DNA of 64,000 nucleotides, from assembly GCF_019801215.1 (NCBI RefSeq), contig NZ_JAHVJO010000003.1:62001-126000 (forward strand), in the 5' to 3' direction. The DNA is from Fictibacillus nanhaiensis (lineage in GTDB: Bacteria; Bacillota; Bacilli; Bacillales; Fictibacillaceae). The position numbers were made by a program, and so were the translations under genes. This document shows positions 41,589 through 50,220 of the stretch, in pieces. The notes under the pieces were generated by a model. The model made no database searches and was not told the origin of the DNA. It saw only the letters and a list, made by a program, of their open reading frames with translations. How positions within the stretch are numbered: the first letter of the stretch is position 1; every line of letters begins with the position of its first letter.

Positions 41589-42120
41589 TTGGTGAACACC
41601 CTATTACATTACGGAATGCTTTGTAAAAATTAGAAGAACTATGAAATCCCACTTCATAACAGATTTCGAGATTGGTTTGTTTTGTATGTTTCAACAAAAA
41701 GGCCGCTTTATCAATACGTATATTCTCTATATATTCTCGAGGCGTTTTCTTCATCTCCTCTTTAAATAACCGCTCCAAATAAAACGCACTTACACCAACA
41801 TGATCGGCAATATCTTGTAATACGATTTTCTTGTCATGATGATTGATGAGATAGGCTGCGGCTTTTCTTACTAGATTCGTATGGGGATTGTGTTCAACTT
41901 CTGGCTGACACCTTTTGCAAGCACGGTATCCAGCGGTTACGCATTCTGATATTGTCTCGTAAAATTCCACATTGATTTTTTTAGGTTTGCGCGAACGGCA
42001 GGATGGACGGCAATAAATTTTTGTCGTTTTCACAGCGGTATAGAACAATCCATCATATGAACGGTCACATTCCATAATTTTATTCCACTTTTCTTCAAAC
42101 GACATATTGACGATTTTCAC
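41527..42120 (-). CDS. adaA: AdaA: methylphosphotriester-DNA methyltransferase and activator
   Basis: A 197-residue bifunctional regulator. The N-terminal Ada zinc domain has CRPSCRSR and YRACKRC; the first Cys of CRPSC (Cys37) accepts methyl from DNA phosphotriesters. An AraC-type helix-turn-helix follows (IVLQDIADHVGVSAFYLERLFKEEMKKTPREYI in part, then NLEICYEVGFHSSSNFYKAFRNVIGCSPNEYR). When methylated it activates the alkylation-response genes, here its own operon. GTG start at 42120 with GGGGGAT 7 nt upstream. Confidence 0.95.
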   Translation of the reverse strand: MKIVNMSFEEKWNKIMECDRSYDGLFYTAVKTTKIYCRPSCRSRKPKKINVEFYETISECVTAGYRACKRCQPEVEHNPHTNLVRKAAAYLINHHDKKIVLQDIADHVGVSAFYLERLFKEEMKKTPREYIENIRIDKAAFLLKHTKQTNLEICYEVGFHSSSNFYKAFRNVIGCSPNEYRNSKESTHAMERSRNVD

Positions 42121-42206
42121 TTCACATCCCCCGTTTCTTTTTTCTTTATTTTATCAAGGTTTTTCACCTAAATCGTCCTCAATCTTGCTGTTATGGTCAA
42201 GATGAA

Positions 42207-42235
42207 TTAAAAAAAGACAGTCGATTGACTGCCTT
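42207..42235 (-). terminator. Terminator of the MFS gene at 42246
   Basis: Stem GGCAGTC with GACTGTC, followed on the minus strand by T7. Confidence 0.85.
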
Positions 42236-42245
42236 ATTTAGAGTA

Positions 42246-43454
42246 TTACTTTATAAGAGCGACTCTTTTTGCGGACTTCTTTCCTTTATACTGAAAAAGA
42301 ATGATCGCTGCAATGACAAACGAGCTGACTCCAAACCCAATGACCATTTTTTCAAACCCAATCGTATCCAAAAATAAACCTGTTAATAGCATCAAGACTT
42401 GGAAGATGATATTATCAACCATTCCCTTGATAGAGAAAAACCGGCCATGATACTCAGATGGGACGTCGGTTTGGAAGATGGTTGTCACCACTGGAAAAAG
42501 TGTTCCCGCAGCAAGACCAAACAAGCCAAATGATAAAATGGACATGATTGGATGATCGGCTAGAAATAAGGAAGTATGTGCAGTTGCAATAATAAACGTG
42601 ATGGCAACCATGTAAGACAATTTCGGATCATCACGAAAGAACCTTTTGGATAAAAACGTTCCAATAAATACACAAATTCCTTCTGTTGTATACAAAATCC
42701 CCTTAATTCCCGGATTATCCTGGAACTCGCTGATCTCGATCACCATTAAGTTGAATCCCGACAAAAAGAGATAGGCAGGTATTAACAAAAAGATACCGTA
42801 AACCACTTTTGACTGTTTTCTTACAATCGGATACAGCTCGCCAAGTGTTCGGAAGAAGCTTTCCTTTTTTCCGCTTTTGTCTGCCTCTTTTGGTTTTTCC
42901 TCAACGTTTAAAAAGAACGTGGAGATTAATAGAATGATATAAGAGATAAGCGTTGCTGTGTATACAGCGAATAGCGACATGCCAACAAGCATCACACCGC
43001 CCAATGCAGTCCCTACGATGCGAGAGGCTGTAAAGATATTCATGTTCACACCGTTCGCATCCAGGAGCTCTTCTTTTTTCACGATTAAAGGAAGCATCGT
43101 CTGCATGGCAGGCTGTGAGAAGGTACCGGATATCCCGATTACTAACGTATATACGACCATCCACCAAACATTGTTAGTAGCGATTGCTATGTACATGAAA
43201 AACACGGCTATGCATCTGGCAAACCCAGCATAAATCAGTATTTTTTTCTTATTGTTTCGATCAATGATTCTTCCAGCCATTGGTGCTAAAAAGATTCCCA
43301 CTAAAAAACCTGCGAGAATAATAAGTGCTTGTAAAAAAGATGATTCTACATTTTTTTGCAGAAACTCAAGGTTTCCGATGATTCCTACCCACAACCCTGT
43401 ACTTGATACGGCCAGGCCAAACATCAAAATTAAAAAATTCCGGTTTCTCCACAT
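42246..43454 (-). CDS. MFS transporter (MFS_3-like exporter)
   Basis: A 402-residue protein with about 12 membrane helices. MAGRIIDRNNKKKILIYAG is the conserved loop 2-3 motif of the major facilitator superfamily, and a central cytoplasmic loop (KPKEADKSGKKESFF) separates the halves. It resembles EntS/macrolide-efflux-type exporters, so drug or siderophore export is possible, but the substrate is unknown. GAGGGG lies before the ATG. It is monocistronic. Confidence 0.85.
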   Translation of the reverse strand: MWRNRNFLILMFGLAVSSTGLWVGIIGNLEFLQKNVESSFLQALIILAGFLVGIFLAPMAGRIIDRNNKKKILIYAGFARCIAVFFMYIAIATNNVWWMVVYTLVIGISGTFSQPAMQTMLPLIVKKEELLDANGVNMNIFTASRIVGTALGGVMLVGMSLFAVYTATLISYIILLISTFFLNVEEKPKEADKSGKKESFFRTLGELYPIVRKQSKVVYGIFLLIPAYLFLSGFNLMVIEISEFQDNPGIKGILYTTEGICVFIGTFLSKRFFRDDPKLSYMVAITFIIATAHTSLFLADHPIMSILSFGLFGLAAGTLFPVVTTIFQTDVPSEYHGRFFSIKGMVDNIIFQVLMLLTGLFLDTIGFEKMVIGFGVSSFVIAAIILFQYKGKKSAKRVALIK

Positions 43455-43507
43455 GTTTTCTTTCCCCTCTCAGTAACCGAAAAAATACTATAAATAGATG
43501 AGTAAGT

Positions 43508-43936
43508 TCATAAGTGCATTAAAAGTTCACGATCCACTTTATCCATATTTCCAATGTCTTCTATAGTATCCCATAATAGTATTCGTGTTGTTTCATCATT
43601 TTCTATAAAAGGACGTAAACCTTTTATTTGGGCAACATAAACAGGATTGTATTTAATTAAGCTAGTGTCTACATTTTTAACTTTCATAAGCCCTTTCAAG
43701 GTAAGACCTTCAACTTGCTGACCCGTTTCTTCATATAGTTCTCTTATTGCGCAATCTTTTGACGTTTCATCAGGCTCTCTTTTTCCTGCAGGAATTTCCC
43801 ATTGCTTTCTCCATCTGTTATAACAAAGCAGGTATTTCTCTTCACATTGTAAAACAGCATATGAACCGGCAATAGGGCGGAAAAATGGCAAGTCTTTTTC
43901 ATCAAGAAGAATAAGATCAAGGAATTGAAAGTTCAT
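43508..43936 (-). CDS. Nudix hydrolase
   Basis: A 142-residue pyrophosphohydrolase. GKREPDETSKDCAIRELYEETGQQV fits the Nudix box G-x5-E-x7-R-E-U-x-E-E-x-G-U, whose glutamates bind the catalytic Mg2+. The general form resembles ADP-ribose pyrophosphatases (WEIPAGKRE), but the substrate is not determined. It lies divergent to topB across about 100 bp. Confidence 0.9.
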   Translation of the reverse strand: MNFQFLDLILLDEKDLPFFRPIAGSYAVLQCEEKYLLCYNRWRKQWEIPAGKREPDETSKDCAIRELYEETGQQVEGLTLKGLMKVKNVDTSLIKYNPVYVAQIKGLRPFIENDETTRILLWDTIEDIGNMDKVDRELLMHL

Positions 43937-44038
43937 CTTCTCACCTCACCATAGTGATTATACCATTATTATACAAAAGGGTATCTCCCTCCAACCTCTG
44001 TTATAATGACTAAAGTAGATTGTGGAAAGGGGTACGTT

Positions 44039-46138
44039 ATGAAACAACTGATTCTCGCTGAGAAGCCGAGTGTGGCGCGTGAACTTGCCCGTGTACTCGG
44101 ATGTAAGCAGCAAAATAAAAGTTATATCGAAGGACCGAAGCATATCGTAACTTGGGCGCTCGGCCATCTTGTAGAATTGAAAATGCCTGAAGACTATGAC
44201 AAACAATATCAGCAGTGGCGACTGGAAGATCTGCCCATCATCCCAAAACATATGGGGCTAAAAATTATCCGTCAAGTAAGTCACCAGTTTCGGGCCATCG
44301 AACAGCTTGCCAAAAGAAAAGATCTTACAGAGCTCGTTATCGCGACAGATGCAGGACGAGAAGGGGAGCTTGTTGCTCGTTGGATCATGGAAAAAGTGAA
44401 GTGGCAAAAACCGGTGAAACGCCTTTGGATCTCCTCTCAAACAAATAAAGCGATTCGTGATGGATTTAACCAGCTTAAACCTGCTAAGCAGTATGACAAT
44501 CTGTATCAGTCTGCTGTATGCCGTTCTGAAGCAGATTGGCTGATCGGTTTAAATGTGACACGTGCCCTCACGACGAAATACAATGATCCCCTATCGGCAG
44601 GACGAGTGCAAACGCCGACACTCGCCATGATTTTAGAGCGTGAACAAGAGATCAACTCGTTTCAGCCAAAGAACTTTTGGACGATTGACGGCACATTTGG
44701 TTTGTTAAAAGCTTCTTGGGAAAGAAACGGTGAAAAGCGCATTTTTGATGAAAAAACCGCCCAAGACATCGTAAATAAAGTAAAGGGCCAAACAGCAACC
44801 GTTGATTCTCTTCAAAAGAAAGAAAAAACAGAAGCTCATCCGATGCCGTACGACCTTACTGAACTGCAGCGTGATGCGAACCGCCGTTTTGGTTTTTCTG
44901 CTAAAAAAACATCCTCTGTGCTGCAAAAACTTTACGAACAATACAAGCTTGTCACCTATCCAAGAACAGATTCCCGATACTTAACAAAGGATATGGAAAA
45001 CACGATGTATGACCGCCTTCAAGGCATGTCAGCGGGATACCGTGAAGAGGTACAGCCTCTTTTGAAACAAAAAGGAAATGTGGTAGCAAAAAAAGTCTTT
45101 AACGATGCAAAAGTAACTGATCACCATGCCATTATACCGACGGATGAGCCGCTTCACCTTAGCGATTTAGACAATGATGAGCGTAAACTCTATGATTTAA
45201 TTGCACGCCGTTTTCTTGCGCTCTTCTATCCCGCTTTTACGTCTGAAACGTTAACAGCTACTCTTAAAGTCGGTGGGGAAACATTTACCGCTCGGGAAAC
45301 GCTCGTGCTTAATCCAGGCTTTAAAGTGCTGTCTGGAAAAGAAGAAGAAACACCAAGAGCACTTTCCAGCTTAAAAGAAGGGCAAACGTTATCTGTGAAA
45401 GATGTTTCTTCAGAAAAAAAACTGACAGAACCACCTGCTCGCTTTACGGAAGCTGATCTTCTTTCTCGAATGGAAAAATACAGCTTAGGAACTCCAGCAA
45501 CGCGTGCGGATATCATTGAACGCTTATTAGGATCAGAAGTGCTCGACAGAAAGAACAACAAACTGCATCCTACACCAAAAGGAAAGCAGCTTATCGACCT
45601 TGTGAACGACGAATTAAAGTCACCTGAACTGACAGCCAAGTGGGAGCAAGAACTTGAAGCCATTGCACGTGGCAACGGAAATCCGAAAGAGTTTCTAGAA
45701 AATATCCGAAAGCAAACGAAGCAGCTCGTGATGGAAATCAAGACGAGCTCTCAAGAATACCGCGCCCATAATTTAACGGGTTCAAAATGTCCGGAATGCG
45801 GAAAGCTTTTAAAGGAAATAAAAGGACGTGACGGCAAAGTGCTCGTTTGCTCTGACCGTGAATGCTCTTATCGCCGCAGGAAGGATCCGAAGCTTTCTAA
45901 CCGCCGCTGTCCTCAATGTAAGAAAAAGATGGAACTGCATAACGGAAAAGCGGGTACGTACTTCCAATGCAAGCCATGTAACGTGGTAGAAAAAGCGGAC
46001 GCTACAAAAAAGAAAGTAAACAAACGGGAAGAGCGGCAACTGATGAAAAAATACAGTGCCAACAACAACAATTCTGACGAGGGCTTTGGCAACAGCTTAG
46101 CTGATGCATTAAAAGCTGCGATGAAGGATAAAAAGTAA
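44039..46138 (+). CDS. topB: DNA topoisomerase III
   Basis: A 699-residue type IA topoisomerase that decatenates and relaxes DNA through a transient 5'-phosphotyrosine. The Toprim domain has LILAEKPSVARELARVLG and VIATDAGREGELVARWI; the active-site Tyr is in LVTYPRTDSRYL (about 306); SLGTPATRADIIERL is a family motif. The C-terminal tail carries a four-Cys zinc motif (CPECG...CSDREC) and a second (CPQCKKKM...CKPC). The ATG at 44039 has GGAAAGGGG upstream; the longer frame from 44006 is unsupported. Confidence 0.96.
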   Translation: MKQLILAEKPSVARELARVLGCKQQNKSYIEGPKHIVTWALGHLVELKMPEDYDKQYQQWRLEDLPIIPKHMGLKIIRQVSHQFRAIEQLAKRKDLTELVIATDAGREGELVARWIMEKVKWQKPVKRLWISSQTNKAIRDGFNQLKPAKQYDNLYQSAVCRSEADWLIGLNVTRALTTKYNDPLSAGRVQTPTLAMILEREQEINSFQPKNFWTIDGTFGLLKASWERNGEKRIFDEKTAQDIVNKVKGQTATVDSLQKKEKTEAHPMPYDLTELQRDANRRFGFSAKKTSSVLQKLYEQYKLVTYPRTDSRYLTKDMENTMYDRLQGMSAGYREEVQPLLKQKGNVVAKKVFNDAKVTDHHAIIPTDEPLHLSDLDNDERKLYDLIARRFLALFYPAFTSETLTATLKVGGETFTARETLVLNPGFKVLSGKEEETPRALSSLKEGQTLSVKDVSSEKKLTEPPARFTEADLLSRMEKYSLGTPATRADIIERLLGSEVLDRKNNKLHPTPKGKQLIDLVNDELKSPELTAKWEQELEAIARGNGNPKEFLENIRKQTKQLVMEIKTSSQEYRAHNLTGSKCPECGKLLKEIKGRDGKVLVCSDRECSYRRRKDPKLSNRRCPQCKKKMELHNGKAGTYFQCKPCNVVEKADATKKKVNKREERQLMKKYSANNNNSDEGFGNSLADALKAAMKDKK

Positions 46139-46149
46139 AACCACTCAAT

Positions 46150-46192
46150 AAGGCTGATCAAACAAAAATCCTGTTTGTCAGCCTTTTTTATA
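46150..46192. terminator. Terminator after topB, shared with the convergent MFS gene
   Basis: Stem AAGGCTGATCAAACA with TGTTTGTCAGCCTT and T6. The stem overlaps the end of the convergent gene. Confidence 0.85.
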
Positions 46193-47450
46193 TCTTCTTT
46201 GGAGCATTTGCCATAAAAGCAGCAACAAAACCAACGATAGGAAAGATTAACATAGCCAGGATGATTTCGTTATAACCACCAAAATAATCATATGCTAAGC
46301 CAAATGGCAAAGGTCCAAAAGCGGATCCTAAAACCATAGCAGTCATGGAGACGCCTCTGATGCTTCCCAGATGCTTTCTTCCAAAATAATTTGCCCAAAT
46401 AATGTTTAACGTTATCTGCTCAATTCCTCCAACAATTCCCCATAACACTCCAAAAGAGATTAAGGCTGGAGAAGAATAGCTGTTAAACAATAGAAGAATA
46501 AATGCCCCTTGACCTAGAAATGACAGAGCCAGCATACGATTTGCTTGTATTCTTTCTAACACAAAGCCTGATGCAAAAGATATCGGAAAACCCATAATAG
46601 CCATCAAACTTAATACGAGTGCCGCCGAAGTCGTTTCAAATCCTCTTTCTGACAAGATGGAGATAAGGTGAAACGTAAACCCTGTATTTACTAGTGCAGG
46701 AATACTCGCACACATTAAGACTAACCAAAAGGCTTTTGTTTTCATGGCTTCTTGAAGGGTCCAATTCGTTTCTAAAGATACATGGCTGCCTTCAGTTTCA
46801 ACAGCCTTTCTTGGTGCATGATCTGGATACAATCCTAGATCTTCTGGTTTATTCCTGATAACAGCAAAGGCCAATGGAACAAAGATGAATAATAGCATGG
46901 CACCAAGTACTCGCCAGCTTGTCTGCCACCCAAACTGTTCCACCATCCAAGCGTTAACAGGAGGGAAAGCTGCTGACCCAATAAAGCCGCCTATGGCCAT
47001 AAAACTTAAAGCTCTACCTCTTTTTACAATAAACCATTGAGGAATTAAGGTGTTCGGTATTAATGTCATAGATCCTTGACCTAGGATACGAAGAAAGAAA
47101 AAGCCAATAAAAAGGGCTATGGGACCTGCAATCGTACTGTTCCAGAAACAGGTTAACGCTAAAAGAGTGCCAATGATTACTGCCATCTTTCTTTGCCCAT
47201 ATCTGTCAATCCAAATACCTATAAAAGAAAGCAATAATCCAGCCAGTAAAGTGGCTACAGAATAAAGACCTGAAACGAGTGAACGGCTCCAGCCAAAATC
47301 ACGAATATAAGCATCAATAAAAACGGATATTGAATACGTTTGGCCAGGTCCTGAAAAGAAAAGACCAAGTGCTCCAATAAAGACAATATACCATCCATAG
47401 TATATGGGACTGTTCGTTTTGATTTGTTTTTGGTTTGTATGTAAGTACAA
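46188..47450 (-). CDS. MFS transporter (monocarboxylate/oxalate-formate-like)
   Basis: A 420-residue 12-helix transporter. YYGWYIVFIGALGLFFSGPGQTYSISVFID and DYGW-type FGWSRSLVSGLYSVATLLAG at the N-terminus are characteristic of the OFA/MCT branch, which carries organic anions. IDRYGQRKMAVIIG is the loop 2-3 motif. Substrate unknown. A TTG start at 47450 follows AGGTGAT. Confidence 0.82.
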   Translation of the reverse strand: MYLHTNQKQIKTNSPIYYGWYIVFIGALGLFFSGPGQTYSISVFIDAYIRDFGWSRSLVSGLYSVATLLAGLLLSFIGIWIDRYGQRKMAVIIGTLLALTCFWNSTIAGPIALFIGFFFLRILGQGSMTLIPNTLIPQWFIVKRGRALSFMAIGGFIGSAAFPPVNAWMVEQFGWQTSWRVLGAMLLFIFVPLAFAVIRNKPEDLGLYPDHAPRKAVETEGSHVSLETNWTLQEAMKTKAFWLVLMCASIPALVNTGFTFHLISILSERGFETTSAALVLSLMAIMGFPISFASGFVLERIQANRMLALSFLGQGAFILLLFNSYSSPALISFGVLWGIVGGIEQITLNIIWANYFGRKHLGSIRGVSMTAMVLGSAFGPLPFGLAYDYFGGYNEIILAMLIFPIVGFVAAFMANAPKKI

Positions 47451-47560
47451 CCTATCACCTTCTAACGGAGTAATTCATAAGTAACCAGCCCTTTTTTTCC
47501 AAATCATATCCATTATAAAGGAAAGATTGACTGACCTAAAGAAGTGTGGGTACTCAAAAA

Positions 47561-47589
47561 GAAAAAAGCAGACCAGCGTCTGCTTTTGA
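47561..47589 (-). terminator. Terminator of phoD
   Basis: Stem AAAGCAGAC with GTCTGCTTT and TTTTTTC on the minus strand. Confidence 0.88.
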
Positions 47590-47598
47590 AATGTTGCT

Positions 47599-49347
47599 TT
47601 ATTGGATATTCTGCAATTTTTTCTTCATTTGCTTTTCATGTGCTTTTCCATGTGCCTGGTTTCGATCTTCTTCCACTTCAGCTGACACCTTTACCCCTTC
47701 TGCTACCATTGCAGATGAAACCTGTTTTAATCCTGTCTGATCCTTGTGGTAGACAAAGGAAGCCCGTGTTGAAATTGCAGCTCCTGGTGAAGTGACAAAA
47801 GGAAGAACCCTAAAATCTGCACGCCATTCGTCTGGCTTAACGGTACACCGGACATAACCACGGTAATCGTTAAAGAATTTGATATGCGGGTTTAACTCTA
47901 TTATTCGATCCGTATCCGCTCTCTTGTCTGCACCATTTCCACCAGATGTAATCGAAGTTCCTACCAATTCTGCTCCGATGACTTTTGAATCTGGGTCATC
48001 ATAATCAGCCTTTAAGTCGCATGCCCAGCTTGCGTGAACATCTCCTGTTAACACCATTACATTATTCATGTTTCTAGATTGAACAAAGTCAGTAATCCGT
48101 TGTCTTGACGATGTATACCCGTCCCACGCATCCATGCTGAATTTTGGCGATGTACTTGTTCCATAATTGCGTTGAGCAAAAAACACTTGCTGTGCGAGGA
48201 CATTCCAGTGTGTTTTTGAGTCCCCTAGATTTCTAAGCAGCCAAGCTTCCTGTTCTTTTCCTGTTAACGTACGATTAGGATCCTGGGATTCATCTGACGG
48301 TGGTTTACTTCCATCTCCATTTGCTTGGTCATCCCGGTATTGACGGGTATCCAATACATTGAAAGTTGCTAAATTTCCATACGTGAAGTCACGGTATAAC
48401 AGCATGTCCGCTCCATTTGGCAGTGAAGATCGTCGTAATGGCATATGCTCATAATAGGCTTGATAGGCAGCTGCTCGACGCTTAACAAAAGCTTCGACAG
48501 ACTGACCTTTTTCAGGAATCATGTTGGCATAATTGTTTTCCACTTCATGATCATCCCATGTTACCACCCACGGAAACGCAGCATGAGCAGATTTTAGATT
48601 AGCATCCGAACGATATTGGGCATGACGATTACGATAGTCTTGAAGTGTGATAATCTCAGGACCGCTATGTGTACGAACGTTGCCTGAACCTGATACATAT
48701 TCATTTGGTCCATATTCATAGATGTAGTCACCAAGGTGAAACACCAGGTCCAAGTCTTCTTCTGCCATATGCTGATAAGCAGTGTAGTACCCATGTTCAT
48801 ACTGCTGACAAGAGGCAAACGCAAATGTCATGCTGGAAACCTCTTCACCCTTTAAAGGAAGTGTCTTTGTTCTTCCGATCGGGCTTAGTTCGTGTCCGCT
48901 CTTAAAGCGATAATAGTACACTTTGTTTGGCTTAAGGCCGTCTACCTCTACATGGACGGAATGTGCAAGGTTCGGCTGCGCTAAAGTCTTACCGCTTTTA
49001 ATCACTTTCTTAAAGTTCTCATCTCTTGCAATCTCCCATTTTACAGGTACCGCTTGGTCTGGCATACCTCCACCGTTTAGAGGGTCTGGTGCTAGTCTTG
49101 TCCACAATACAACACTGTCTGACAATGGATCACCTGAAGCAACACCAAGTGTAAATGGATAACTGCCAAACCTAGGTGCAGCATTTACTTCAAATGCACC
49201 TACTGACTGCGCAATCGTCAGTCCTAGGGAAAGTCCTGCAATTTTACCTGCACCTGATAAAAATTTCCTTCGATCTAATTTTTTCGTCTCAAAACTTTCT
49301 TCCGTTAATTTCTTAATCCATTCATCCATCGGTCTTTCATCTCTCAT
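47599..49347 (-). CDS. phoD: Tat-exported alkaline phosphatase/phosphodiesterase PhoD
   Basis: A 582-residue exported enzyme. The twin-arginine signal (DRRKFLSGAGKIAGLSLGL, with RR at 26-27) directs folded export with its metals. FAFASCQQYEHGYYTAYQHM, VFHLGDYIYEYG, TWDDHEVENNYA and VLTGDVHASW are the metal-binding motifs of PhoD (Ca2+/Fe3+). It releases phosphate from phosphodiesters, including wall teichoic acid, during phosphate starvation. Unlike in B. subtilis, no tatAd-tatCd genes follow. A TTAACA half-site lies upstream, but I see no clear PhoP box repeat. Confidence 0.94.
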   Translation of the reverse strand: MRDERPMDEWIKKLTEESFETKKLDRRKFLSGAGKIAGLSLGLTIAQSVGAFEVNAAPRFGSYPFTLGVASGDPLSDSVVLWTRLAPDPLNGGGMPDQAVPVKWEIARDENFKKVIKSGKTLAQPNLAHSVHVEVDGLKPNKVYYYRFKSGHELSPIGRTKTLPLKGEEVSSMTFAFASCQQYEHGYYTAYQHMAEEDLDLVFHLGDYIYEYGPNEYVSGSGNVRTHSGPEIITLQDYRNRHAQYRSDANLKSAHAAFPWVVTWDDHEVENNYANMIPEKGQSVEAFVKRRAAAYQAYYEHMPLRRSSLPNGADMLLYRDFTYGNLATFNVLDTRQYRDDQANGDGSKPPSDESQDPNRTLTGKEQEAWLLRNLGDSKTHWNVLAQQVFFAQRNYGTSTSPKFSMDAWDGYTSSRQRITDFVQSRNMNNVMVLTGDVHASWACDLKADYDDPDSKVIGAELVGTSITSGGNGADKRADTDRIIELNPHIKFFNDYRGYVRCTVKPDEWRADFRVLPFVTSPGAAISTRASFVYHKDQTGLKQVSSAMVAEGVKVSAEVEEDRNQAHGKAHEKQMKKKLQNIQ

Positions 49348-49620
49348 GATGTTACCCCTTTCAAAATGAATATTTTAACAACACTCATTATAGATAGAGA
49401 TTGTTAAGAAACGATTTCGATTTATAAAGGAGAAAACACGCAGCAAGATAAAATCCAGGACCTTTTTATTACCATTTTTCAATGAATTGACATAATGATA
49501 ATCATTCACGTCGTAAAAATCAAAAACAGCTTCCATCTTTTATCCTAATTTTCTTATACTATTTTTTACAAAGTTTTATTATTAGTGTAAATCCTATACT
49601 AAGTTCCAATTATGCGTACA

Positions 49621-49650
49621 AACAAAACCCACCTCCATACAGAGGTGGGG
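49621..49650 (-). terminator. Terminator of the GntR-ABC-sigma operon
   Basis: Stem CCCCACCTC with GAGGTGGG, followed on the minus strand by TTTTGTTTG. Between 49351 and 49620 I see no other feature. Confidence 0.85.
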
Positions 49651-49671
49651 AATTGGTTTAATAAGCTCTCT

Positions 49672-50202
49672 TTAATTCTTCATTAATTCTGTTTTCAGGT
49701 TTTGTCTTGCCCGGTACAGTCTGGATTTTACAGCAGCTCTTGATATATGGAGTTTGCAGGCAATCTCTTCTTCTTTCATCCCTTCATCGTATTTCATGAT
49801 AAAGATATGGCGTTCTTGCGGTTTCAGATTCCTGACCTCTGCTATGATTTCCTGTTCACTGAAACGCTCCGTTTCCTTTTTTTGATAGCAGGTCACGCAC
49901 CAATTATTCTCTGTCTGGTTGTAGGCATTATAGTCCGTAAGTGTTTCGTTAGCTCTTTTCCCTTTTCTCATAAAATCTATAGCTGTGTGAGAAGCAATGG
50001 ATGATAGCCACGGTCCCATCTTGTTTGGATCAAGAACCGAATCTAGTTTTTTATACGCTTTAATAAACGTTTCTTGAATAATATCCTCTGTAAGGTGAAC
50101 ATCCCTGCTAATTTTAAAAGCAATGGTATACACTCTCTTATAAAACATTTGATAGATTGTTGTAAAATCCAATAATTCTAAATGAAGGCTGCTTGTTGGC
50201 AC
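49672..50202 (-). CDS. ECF-type RNA polymerase sigma factor
   Basis: A 176-residue sigma-70-family protein. Region 2 is ISRDVHLTEDIIQETFIKAYKKLDSVLD (in part) with WLSSIASHTAIDFMRKGKR, and region 4 is LKPQERHIFIMKYDEGMKEEEIACKLHISRAAVKSRLYRARQNLK (in part), the promoter -35 recognition helix. It has a three-Cys linker (CVTCYQK) between the regions. GTG start at 50202 with AAAGGAGGGAG, 18 bp after the permease gene. No anti-sigma gene is adjacent, so its control may run through the ABC/GntR genes of the same operon. Confidence 0.88.
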   Translation of the reverse strand: MPTSSLHLELLDFTTIYQMFYKRVYTIAFKISRDVHLTEDIIQETFIKAYKKLDSVLDPNKMGPWLSSIASHTAIDFMRKGKRANETLTDYNAYNQTENNWCVTCYQKKETERFSEQEIIAEVRNLKPQERHIFIMKYDEGMKEEEIACKLHISRAAVKSRLYRARQNLKTELMKN

Positions 50203-50220
50203 GCGGTTCTTCTCCCTCCT

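Noticed and set aside
45226-45741. 171-codon minus-strand frame inside topB
   Set aside because: Antisense shadow of the topoisomerase catalytic core.
49380-49450. PhoP box before phoD
   Set aside because: Only one TTAACA half-site is clear; the required 5-bp-spaced repeats are not present.
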